Shown: in pieces, positions 10,593 to 11,124 of the stretch | Numbering within the stretch: the first letter of the stretch is position 1 | Layout: each line of letters starts with the position of its first letter | Origin: Baffinella frigidus | Taxonomy: Eukaryota; Cryptophyceae; Cryptomonadales; Baffinellaceae | Length of the DNA stretch: 11,124 bases | Direction: 5' to 3' | Assembly: GCA_026770585.1 (NCBI GenBank) | Contig: MU646310.1 | Span: 1,075,269-1,086,392 of the forward strand | Notes under the pieces: generated by a model | The model's database searches: none | Told to the model about the DNA's origin: nothing | What the model saw: only the letters and a program-made list of their open reading frames with translations | Program-made: the position numbers and the translations under genes

Positions 10593-10902
10593 GAGAGAGA
10601 GAGAACACGCGCGCGAGCGAGAGCGAGAGAGAGCGAGAGAGAAAGAGAGAGAAAGAGAGAGCGAGAGCAAGAGATAGATAGAGAGAGAGAGAGAGAGATA
10701 GAGAGATAGAGAGAGAGAGAAAGAGAAAGAGAGAGAGATCGCGATCGCGCGAGACAGTGATCGCGAGAGAGAGAGAAACGAGATAAACCTGTCCGAGCTG
10801 TAGGGCAGCCGTGACGTCAAAGCACACGACGGCGATCAAGTTCGCGGCAGATGCACACACGGGGTGGCTTCCATCCTCGTGGCACAGCAGGGCGACGAGC
10901 GC
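1..10902 (-). CDS. Multi-exon ARM-repeat protein gene, open at both ends
   Basis: Eleven exons (A 10902-10789, B 9669-9574, C 7738-7679, D 7086-6991, E 5767-5585, F 4312-4212, G 3315-3240, H 1865-1782, I 1308-1246, J 1022-977, L 69-1) join on the minus strand without a stop into about 330 residues. Recurrent blocks such as AALHVLRSIAAS, AVLAMAALR, CCLAVWAMHDIAS and KIAAIHTLKNLLL match the third helix of armadillo repeats. Blocks such as GVLQKLLETL and GVFTKIKVLL match the second helix. The spacing is about 42 residues, giving about seven repeats. Such proteins form superhelical scaffolds that bind other proteins. The partner and pathway are not visible. I recall a loose resemblance to axonemal ARM proteins but cannot support a family name. 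Each chosen junction has a GT donor, an AG acceptor and matching phase. No signal peptide or membrane segment is seen. A protein profile search and cDNA would settle family and exon choice. Confidence 0.85.
125..418 (-). pseudogene. Two head echoes of exon L, one split by a microsatellite
   Basis: L3 (418 to about 365) reads EELVRSSTLMLCMARARS, like exon L, without an AG acceptor. L2 is in two pieces: its first 17 nt at 299-283 (EELVR) and the rest at about 162-125 (CRSSTLLLWHEPA). A GA/TC tract lies between them. The flank before L2 matches the flank before exon L (CAGGGATGGGGCGCGTGG), but its acceptor CAG has become CTC. Confidence 0.7.
166..283. repeat. GA microsatellite inside echo L2
   Basis: GA tract with GAGG, GGGA and short interruptions, about 118 bp. 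Its ends fall within the duplicated exon L head. Confidence 0.85.
464..597. repeat. Telomere-like array, degenerate
   Basis: TTTGGGG, then TTTAGGG, TTCAGGG and GCTCAGGG units, G-rich on the plus strand. Confidence 0.85.
618..667 (-). CDS. Possible alternative terminal exon K
   Basis: A pyrimidine-rich acceptor (TTCGTTTCTCTAG) leads into 15 codons (RRVQCVMAGSVMSRL) and a TGA. The phase fits exon J (G+AT, Asp). The peptide does not look like ARM, and the exon has no echoes, so I favour exon L. It could be an alternative 3' end or chance. Confidence 0.25.
684..811. mobile_element. Hairpin element family M1, copy a
   Basis: About 128 bp, termini GGGTGGACGACCTAATTCCGG and complement, same family as 9688-9821. 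As there, its end on the gene strand is followed within about 17 nt by a good-looking acceptor (TTCGTTTCTCTAG at 680-668). Confidence 0.85.
811..971. mobile_element. Hairpin family M2, copy a
   Basis: 161 bp with terminal inverted repeats CCACACAGCGGGCTACGAAG and its near-complement (CTTCGAAGTCCGCTGTGTAG). The interior matches copy b at 2439-2599 in the opposite orientation. It abuts M1 copy a at 811 and the exon J donor on the other side. Confidence 0.9.
977..1022 (-). CDS. Exon J, ARM helix
   Basis: 46 nt: AVKIAAIHTLKNLLL plus one base (phase 1). The acceptor is AAAACCAG and the donor is CTGG followed by GTAAGC, the closest to the canonical donor in the window. The peptide is a clear ARM helix 3. 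The split codon G+AC or G+AT gives Asp with either downstream candidate (exon L or exon K). M2 copy a starts within the donor region, 5 nt into the intron. Confidence 0.8.
1025..1237. repeat. TTTTGGG and TTTAGGG array filling intron I/J
   Basis: Nearly the whole 223-nt intron is telomere-like: six or more TTTTGGG units (1025-1100), then TTTAGGG with TTCAGGG variants (1110-1237). The exon J acceptor follows directly (CCCAAAACCAG on the gene strand). Confidence 0.9.
1246..1308 (-). CDS. Exon I, ARM repeat
   Basis: About 21 codons, AVSALGVFTKIKVLLYCECA+V. The acceptor is GTGAAAGCAG, phase 0. The donor is either GTG followed by GTTTTG (chosen, because every other donor here has G before GT) or, one codon earlier, GCC followed by GTGGTT. 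Both are phase 0. GVFTKIKVLL is ARM helix 2, and exon J gives helix 3. If the intron were retained, the frame would end after LPLNPKP at a TGA in the telomere-like array. Confidence 0.7.
1312..1781. other. Intron H/I with head echo I0
   Basis: 1541-1503 (minus) repeats about 28 nt of intron (AGTACTCATGACCTGGTG), the acceptor AGCAG and the first 10 nt of exon I. It is a head echo made mostly of intron. 1596-1629 is a small hairpin (CTCCTGA...TCAGGAG). The remainder (1342-1500, 1630-1780) shows nothing I recognise. Confidence 0.7.
1782..1865 (-). CDS. Exon H, ARM repeat
   Basis: 28 codons, phase 0 at both ends. The acceptor is TTTTCTCGGGCGCAG and the donor is CAG followed by GTCGCT. It encodes GLGSFDQEICCLAVWAMHD and then IASFHMGAQ, an ARM helix 3 with the usual A-x-x-A-L-like core (LAVWAMHDIA). 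It joins to exon G (AIIVE) and exon I (AVSALGVF). No head or tail echo of this exon is visible, unlike its neighbours. Confidence 0.85.
1900..2025. repeat. 21-bp minisatellite, six identical copies
   Basis: Six head-to-tail copies of CATAAAACCGAAAACTCCAG+G. They lie about 35 nt upstream (in sense) of the exon H acceptor. The unit length is a multiple of three, so open frames run through it on both strands; these are repeats and not genes. Confidence 0.95.
2026..2438. other. Intron G/H middle, small repeats and hairpins only
   Basis: 2071-2190 has several copies of GGACAGTTGTTC(G/A)CAG and related words, a decayed minisatellite. 2220-2254 is a hairpin (TTTTGAGTTGAATA and its complement). 2313-2335 is a short hairpin (GGTCCCGCCAA and TTGGCGAGACC). 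I see no exon. Confidence 0.7.
2439..2599. mobile_element. Hairpin family M2, copy b
   Basis: 161 bp with terminal inverted repeats CCACACAGCGG(A/G)CT(T/A)CGAAG. It is inverted with respect to copy a at 811-971 and very similar over its whole length. No ORF of interest. Confidence 0.9.
2612..3290. repeat. Direct repeat of about 165 bp in intron G/H
   Basis: 2612-2780 and about 3130-3290 are diverged direct copies with shared words GTGCTTGGGATGCA, GCCACTAGGGGTGT and ACCTCAACGATGATGGCGAG. The second copy overlaps exon G itself, so the duplication spans the exon G donor and its downstream intron. A shorter third piece lies near 2782-2830. Confidence 0.8.
2738..3075 (-). pseudogene. Tail echoes G2, G3, G4 of exon G
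   Basis: G2 (about 3075-3034), G3 (about 2865-2822) and G4 (about 2777-2738) repeat AVQTPDALAIIVE with donors GAG then GTTGCC, GTGCCC and GTGCCC. G3 has an in-frame TAG in place of the Gln codon. The head STLHTSEAARVW is absent in all. Confidence 0.8.
3240..3315 (-). CDS. Exon G, ARM repeat
   Basis: 76 nt, phase 2 start (completing Arg with exon F) and phase 0 end. The acceptor is CCGGGGGCAG and the donor is GAG followed by GTGCCC. It encodes STLHTSEAARVW and then AVQTPDALAIIVE, the last block being ARM helix 2. It joins in frame to exon H (GLGSFDQEICCL). The acceptor follows a telomere-like C-rich tract. Three later copies repeat only AVQTPDALAIIVE. Confidence 0.85.
3326..3472. repeat. Telomere-like array with orientation switch
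   Basis: TTTAGGG repeats with TTTCGGG and TTTATGG variants run 3326-3438, then switch to CCCTAAA at about 3442-3471 on the same strand. On the gene strand the left part ends at the exon G acceptor (CCCTACACCGGGGGCAG). Confidence 0.9.
3543..3703. mobile_element. Hairpin element M6
   Basis: About 161 bp with arms of about 70 bp, nearly perfect: GCATTTATCTCAGAAAACGA... against ...TCGTTTTCTGAGATAAGCATGC. Each arm holds its own smaller palindrome (AACGAGTTCTAGAACTCGTT and a variant). AT-rich compared with its surroundings. MITE-like, no ORF. Confidence 0.9.
3790..3893. mobile_element. Hairpin family M2, truncated copy c
   Basis: About 104 bp with one M2 terminus (TCCCTTCGAAGTCCGCTGTGTGG) and part of the interior (TATCCGTAGG...CCCTATGTCCCTACGG). 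The other end is missing where echo F3 begins. Confidence 0.8.
4036..4202. mobile_element. Hairpin element M7, long arms
   Basis: Arms of about 65 bp from CATAGGCTAACGGCC to its complement at 4188-4202, nearly perfect, with a short loop holding a repeated CCTCCTACCGTAGACCGAGAC. It begins 9 nt after the exon F donor, so it would fold directly behind the 5' splice site of the transcript. No ORF of interest. Confidence 0.9.
4212..4312 (-). CDS. Exon F, ARM repeat
   Basis: 101 nt, phase 0 start and phase 2 end. The acceptor is CCCTATTGCAG and the donor is CTCAG followed by GTCCAC. It encodes ASQMGGNSF, ALNTLVSMLRRAEPGVAVL and then LAMAAL, with the last codon split (AG+G, Arg) into exon G. This is a textbook ARM helix 2, loop and helix 3. 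Three copies of its head lie upstream and three copies of its tail downstream. Only this one is whole. Hairpin M7 starts 9 nt into the intron. Confidence 0.9.
4319..4589. repeat. TTGAGGG arrays (telomere variant)
   Basis: Arrays of eight or more GGGTTGA units at 4319-4375 and 4520-4589, with a short degenerate one at 4718-4751. They are a one-base variant of TTTAGGG, homogenised across the tandem exon F units. The first abuts the exon F acceptor. Confidence 0.9.
4376..4830 (-). pseudogene. Three head echoes of exon F in a tandem array (F0, F1, F2)
   Basis: Units of about 150-200 bp each contain a TTGAGGG array, the exon F head and the intron stretch GGTCTCAGTGATTGGTCATT. F0 starts at 4812 (ALQMGGNSLALNTLDSMM), F1 at 4654 (AAQMGGSSFVLNSLVSML) and F2 at 4453 (ASQMGGNSFALNTLVSMLRR). 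All have the acceptor CGGAACAG and break off before the exon's AEPGVAVL part, passing into ATC(A)GATCTGAACC and the telomere-like array. Any of the three acceptors is splice-competent on paper but none leads to a complete exon. Confidence 0.85.
5016..5466 (-). pseudogene. Tail echoes E2, E3, E4 of exon E
   Basis: E2 (about 5466-5381) encodes SIEASWETANGS and TEEEVDFASSDAEQ with donor CAG then GTGGCA. E3 (about 5252-5184) has NGSTFLTGEEAEFASSNAEQ with donor GTCCAT. E4 (about 5075-5016) has KGSKFLTEEEAEFASMNVEQ with donor GTCGCC. Each begins progressively later in the exon, and all remain in frame to an intact CAG/GT. None has an acceptor. M8 arms and a CT microsatellite separate them. Confidence 0.85.
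5289..5375. repeat. CT microsatellite in intron E/F
   Basis: CTCTC/CCTC tract between echoes E3 and E2, pyrimidine-rich on the plus strand, so purine-rich in the gene's transcript. Confidence 0.9.
5585..5767 (-). CDS. Exon E, ARM repeat with acidic insert
   Basis: 61 codons, the longest exon, phase 0 at both ends. The acceptor is (TC)nCAG and the donor is CAG followed by GTCCGC. It opens with ARGVLQKLLETLSMPKLTM, then VIAALHVLRSIAAS, a clear ARM helix 2 and helix 3. About 29 residues follow with SIEASWEAANGS and TEEEAEFASSNAEQ, an acidic loop or extra helix before the next repeat in exon F. It has one head echo upstream and three tail echoes downstream. This copy alone has both halves and intact splice sites. 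The donor is followed 10 nt later by inverted-repeat element M8. Confidence 0.9.
5771..5816 (-). promoter_or_regulatory. TC microsatellite acting as polypyrimidine tract of exon E
   Basis: On the minus strand an uninterrupted (TC)n run ends in CTCTCCAG directly at the exon E acceptor. Position and composition are those of a 3' splice-site pyrimidine tract; its use is inferred. Confidence 0.7.
5817..6250. repeat. Inverted pair of exon D tail fragments (D4 minus, D5 plus)
   Basis: D4 (minus, about 5846-5817) and D5 (plus, about 6219-6250) both encode LLFPV, a short variable stretch, then DFL. Both break off at the same base, where ACTCACTCAC followed by a CT tract takes over. The inverted arms extend outward through the microsatellite (5771-5816, 6251-6301) and inward through the minisatellite unit, about 100-130 bp each. 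D5 is the only echo on the plus strand. The head echo of exon E is in the loop. Confidence 0.8.
5931..6004 (-). pseudogene. Head echo E0 of exon E
   Basis: About 25 codons, ARGVLKKLLETLSMPKVTM and then VIVAL, with the acceptor CTTTTCCCAG. Similarity to exon E ends at GCTCTCCA and minisatellite sequence follows. Its pyrimidine tract is ordinary, unlike the TC microsatellite in front of the full exon. Confidence 0.85.
6573..6853 (-). pseudogene. Tail echoes D2 and D3 of exon D
   Basis: D2 (6853-6782) and D3 (6643-6573) both begin at LFPV or PFPV and run in frame through VDFLCRLLPD to the exon end, with donors CAG then GTGCCA and CAG then GTGCAC. The QQQSLK head is replaced by minisatellite sequence (GTATCTACT on the minus strand). 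The two copies share the same breakpoint upstream. Each is separated from its neighbour by a block of palindromic minisatellite. Confidence 0.85.
6655..6975. repeat. Palindromic minisatellite blocks between D tails
   Basis: Two blocks (6655-6766 and 6866-6975) of a roughly 38-bp unit, TGCGTCCATCTATC...ACTAGATGGACGCA, each unit itself a near-palindrome. The same unit occurs at 5853-5920 and, inverted, at about 6171-6215. On the gene strand the first block begins about 15 nt after the exon D donor. Confidence 0.85.
6991..7086 (-). CDS. Exon D, ARM repeat
   Basis: 32 codons if the acceptor is GTACAG (AG at 7088-7087), phase 0 at both ends, with donor CAG followed by GTGCCA. It encodes QQQSLKLFPVAVDFLCRLL and then PDPRICNNTVQ, matching helix 3 of one ARM repeat and the loop to the next. 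The start contains TTGCAGCAGCAG, a run of in-frame tandem acceptors, so the protein may vary by a few Gln residues. The head echo D0 splices after GTGCAG at the equivalent Gln. Three downstream copies of the tail make donor choice uncertain. Confidence 0.85.
7098..7150. repeat. Telomere-like repeat next to exon D acceptor
   Basis: A short TTTAGGG/TTCAGGG array. On the minus strand this C-rich run lies about 10-20 nt upstream of the exon D acceptor, where a pyrimidine tract is expected. Confidence 0.85.
7195..7324 (-). pseudogene. Head echo D0 of exon D and duplicated intron flank
   Basis: D0 (7324 to about 7264) carries QQSLKLFPVAVDFLYRLL with acceptor CACGTGCAG, and ends before PDPRICNNTVQ. 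The intron stretch 7195-7263 is a diverged direct copy of 7357-7427 (about 65 bp each, with shared words GCGTCAGG and ACTCTTAAGCC). The duplicated unit therefore includes the exon head and its upstream intron. Confidence 0.8.
7426..7536. repeat. Telomere-like TTTAGGG array, intron C/D
   Basis: About 110 bp of TTTAGGG with TTCAGGG and TTTGGGG variants, G-rich on the plus strand. On the gene strand it is (CCCTAAA)n. Confidence 0.9.
7587..7620 (-). pseudogene. Tail echo C2 of exon C
   Basis: This repeats the last seven codons of exon C (VHDTLLT) and at least 11 nt of the following intron (GTCTGTCCCAG) with no change. The duplication therefore spans the exon-intron junction and does not stop at the splice site. 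The donor is intact at 7598/7597. Confidence 0.8.
7679..7738 (-). CDS. Exon C, ARM repeat
   Basis: 20 codons, phase 0 at both ends: GPENLKMLGEAEGVHDTLLT. The acceptor is GCAAGCAG and the donor is ACG followed by GTCTGT. GEAEGVHDTLL is the usual ARM pattern of a short loop, a glycine and then helix 2. It joins in frame to exon B (ALVALSQ) and exon D (QQQSLKLF). The acceptor lacks a clear pyrimidine tract, and the frame stays open a little upstream, so the 5' limit is less certain than the donor. Confidence 0.8.
8008..8458 (-). pseudogene. Distant tail echoes B5, B6, B7 and their 70-bp direct repeat
   Basis: B7 (about 8030-8008) retains SLFALTQ with donor CAG then GTCCTA, like exon B. B5 (donor at 8409) and B6 (donor at 8080) end in GCCAAG then GTCT. 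They share with B4 the following intron word CGCCCCCGTCTAG, so they look like older copies of the same edge. The blocks 8060-8130 and 8390-8458 are near-identical direct repeats, and each is followed by a different hairpin element. Assignment of B5 and B6 to exon B rests mostly on the shared intron flank. Confidence 0.5.
8131..8386. mobile_element. Hairpin element M3 with nested palindrome
   Basis: About 256 bp bounded by inverted repeats around CCCACTCGAGGCT (8138-8152 and 8366-8379). Inside, a 26-bp word starting GGTCACGTAGCTC occurs twice in tandem (8242 and 8268). The second copy continues into a near-perfect palindrome (8268-8305) with 18-bp arms and a one- or two-base centre. It sits directly after the first copy of the 70-bp direct repeat (8060-8130). 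Confidence 0.8.
8459..8596. mobile_element. Hairpin element M4
   Basis: About 138 bp. The outer arms are CCACCAACCCTCACA and its complement at 8583-8596. The centre (8508-8546) is a perfect 18-19 bp inverted repeat, CCCCTTGGAGGCCGTCGG and its complement, separated by a few bases. It sits directly after one copy of the 70-bp direct repeat (8390-8458). MITE-like, no ORF. Confidence 0.85.
8638..9402 (-). pseudogene. Tail echoes B2, B3, B4 of exon B
   Basis: B2 (about 9402-9344) keeps FRDPALYALVALSQ in frame with donor CAG then GTCCAG, but has an internal deletion upstream of that block. B3 (8990-8949) encodes LRDPALYAFVALSQ and ends in CAG then GC, so its donor is GC or dead. B4 (about 8681-8638) encodes LHDPALYARFAPCQ with donor CAG then GTTTCG. 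All three lack the VPGMVAALAVMF head. They are spaced by the large inverted repeat at 8685-8814 and 9194-9330. B3 is in the loop of that structure, and B4 and B2 lie just outside its arms. Confidence 0.8.
8685..9330. repeat. Large inverted repeat with triplicated arms
   Basis: The left arm (8685-8814) has three tandem copies of a 41-44 bp unit reading AGCAGCCACCGGGGGCTT...GATACAGTCCATCTAA. The right arm (9194-9330) has three copies of the same unit in reverse complement. The loop of about 380 nt contains echo B3 and a small palindrome at 9131-9155. There is no coding capacity. Matching copy number on both arms suggests the array formed before inversion, or that the arms are kept alike by gene conversion. 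Confidence 0.85.
9574..9669 (-). CDS. Exon B, ARM repeat
   Basis: 32 codons, phase 0 at both ends. The acceptor is GTTCGGGCAG and the donor is CAG followed by GTCCTA. It encodes VPGMVAALAVMFTSGENFL and then RDPALYALVALSQ, which fit ARM helix 2 and helix 3. The join to exon A (QLGQ then VPGM) and to exon C (ALSQ then GPEN) keeps the ARM spacing. Six partial tail copies lie downstream, so which donor is used is not certain. This is the only copy with the full 5' half, and I take it as the functional exon. Confidence 0.85.
9688..9821. mobile_element. Hairpin element family M1, copy b
   Basis: About 134 bp with terminal inverted repeats ATAAGGGTGGACG...AATTCCGG. The interior is also partly self-complementary (AATTCCGGCATT against AATGCCGG). 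It has no coding capacity. The same element occurs at 684-811. Its end lies about 17 nt upstream (in sense) of the acceptor AG of exon B, so it forms the 3' end of intron A/B. It is MITE-like or introner-like; no autonomous partner is visible. Confidence 0.8.
9822..10140. other. Intron A/B interior, no exon recognised
   Basis: I see no convincing exon here. The stretch 9830-9945 contains several spaced GTGAG(A/G)CTG-like words, a degenerate short repeat. The word CCATCCTGGAA recurs near 9990 and matches the three copies near 10341-10450. Open frames here have no ARM-like pattern. Confidence 0.5.
10158..10322. repeat. Paired GA and CT microsatellites around echo A3
   Basis: A GA-rich tract (10158-10228) and a CT tract (10286-10322) flank the A3 echo in opposite orientations on the same strand. 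The two could pair as a hairpin with A3 in the loop. Confidence 0.85.
10235..10536 (-). pseudogene. Two tail echoes of exon A (A2, A3)
   Basis: A2 (10536-10482) repeats the last 18 or so codons of exon A, LIAVVCFDVTAALQLGQ, in frame, with the donor CAG then GTCGAT. A3 (about 10283-10235) is the same tail with a one-base insertion near the middle that shifts the frame, and it still ends in GCAG then GTCGAT. Each is separated by GA/TC microsatellite. Neither has a usable acceptor next to it, so they look like duplicated donor edges and not whole exons. Between them the motif CCATCCTGGAA occurs three times (about 10341, 10369, 10438). It may be a further decayed piece of exon A, but this is weak. 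Confidence 0.75.
10545..10780. repeat. GA/CT microsatellite, long
   Basis: Mostly GA dinucleotides with GCGA, GATA and AAAG interruptions, about 230 bp. It follows the donor of exon A on the minus strand, where it reads as CT. Long open frames across it are low-complexity Ser/Leu or Arg/Glu strings and not genes. Confidence 0.9.
10789..10902 (-). CDS. Exon A, ARM repeat
   Basis: 38 codons, phase 0 at both ends. The acceptor is CAACAG before GCG CTC GTC and the donor is CAG followed by GTTTAT. It encodes ALVALLCHEDGSHPV, then the helix-like ANLIAVVCFDVTAALQLGQ. The second block reads as an ARM third helix running into exon B. The acceptor is uncertain: the reading frame stays open a few codons further upstream (MQQ), and no pyrimidine tract precedes it. 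A second copy of the head lies at 11096-11028, so the real exon may be a different combination of the two copies. Downstream come a long TC tract and two tail copies of the same exon. Confidence 0.7.
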
Positions 10903-11027
10903 CTGTTGCATCCGGGGTTATGTTTCATTCAAAAGGAAATGGATTCCTATGTGTTCATAGGAATTGGAAGAAGATTAATTAGGGGCCTAAGTAAAATTAA
11001 TTAGGACTGAATCTGGTGTGACAGGCC

Positions 11028-11096
11028 GATCATGTTGGCGGCAGAGGCACACACGGGGTGGCTGCCATCCTCGTGGCACAGCAGCGCGACGAGCGC
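11028..11096 (-). pseudogene. Head echo of exon A (A')
   Basis: This repeats the first 22 or so codons of exon A with few changes (ALVALLCHEDGSHPV, then ANMIG) and the same CAACAG acceptor. It then loses similarity at GGCCTGTCACAC, before the VVCFDVTAALQLGQ tail. The frame stays open through SLAQQ to the window edge, so this could also be the true upstream exon. Between it and exon A lies a small palindromic stretch at 10943-10964. No GT donor is obvious at the point where similarity ends. Confidence 0.7.
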
Positions 11097-11124
11097 CTGT
11101 TGTGCCAGGGACGCGCGGTTCAGA

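Noticed and set aside
10135-10911. Long open frames of about 145-222 codons on both strands
   Set aside because: They run through GA/CT microsatellite and are Ser/Leu or Arg/Glu strings; the real coding parts are short exon A copies.
1-11124. Autonomous transposon or retroelement
   Set aside because: No transposase, reverse transcriptase or integrase motif is seen on either strand; the inverted-repeat elements are short and non-coding.

Overview
The window is nuclear eukaryotic DNA. It has no bacterial-style operons, no rRNA or tRNA, and no transposase. It holds many interstitial TTTAGGG-type (Arabidopsis-type) telomere motifs, so the host probably has that telomere type, as in green-lineage algae and plants and some alveolates. 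The exact taxon cannot be read from the sequence. A microalga or an alveolate such as a dinoflagellate or chromerid is a guess, based on inverted-repeat-rich introns and GC-rich codon third positions.

The main content is one intron-rich gene on the minus strand that crosses the whole window and is open at both ends. Eleven short exons (A at 10902 down to L at 69-1) join in frame into about 330 residues made of roughly seven armadillo (ARM) repeats spaced about 42 residues apart. Every chosen junction has GT at the donor and AG at the acceptor. All introns are phase 0 except F/G (phase 2) and J/L (phase 1), and phases agree at every junction. Only about 9 percent of the window is coding. The protein is an ARM-repeat scaffold of unknown partner. 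No start codon, stop codon, promoter or polyadenylation site can be assigned with confidence. A small alternative last exon with a stop (K, 667-618) competes with exon L.

The introns (about 0.2 to 1.8 kb) are the unusual part. Around most complete exons lie partial, decayed copies of that same exon. Copies on the upstream side carry the exon's 5' head and usually its acceptor. Copies on the downstream side carry the exon's 3' tail and usually an intact GT donor. About 29 such 'exon-edge echoes' can be seen. They alternate with several unrelated families of inverted-repeat (hairpin, MITE-like) elements, palindromic minisatellites, GA/TC microsatellites and telomere-like arrays. In several introns an inverted repeat begins 5-15 nt after the donor. 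Telomere C-strand repeats or a TC microsatellite sit where the polypyrimidine tract should be.

Layout from high to low coordinates, which is the sense direction of the gene: exon A with one head echo (11.0 kb) and two tail echoes among GA tracts (10.2-10.8 kb); exon B (9.6 kb) with six tail echoes among hairpins (8.0-9.4 kb); exon C (7.7 kb); exon D (7.0 kb) with one head echo and three or four tail echoes; exon E (5.7 kb) with one head and three tail echoes; three head echoes and then exon F (4.3 kb) with three tail echoes; exon G (3.3 kb) with three tail echoes; exons H (1.8 kb), I (1.3 kb) and J (1.0 kb); then exon L at the left edge with two head echoes.
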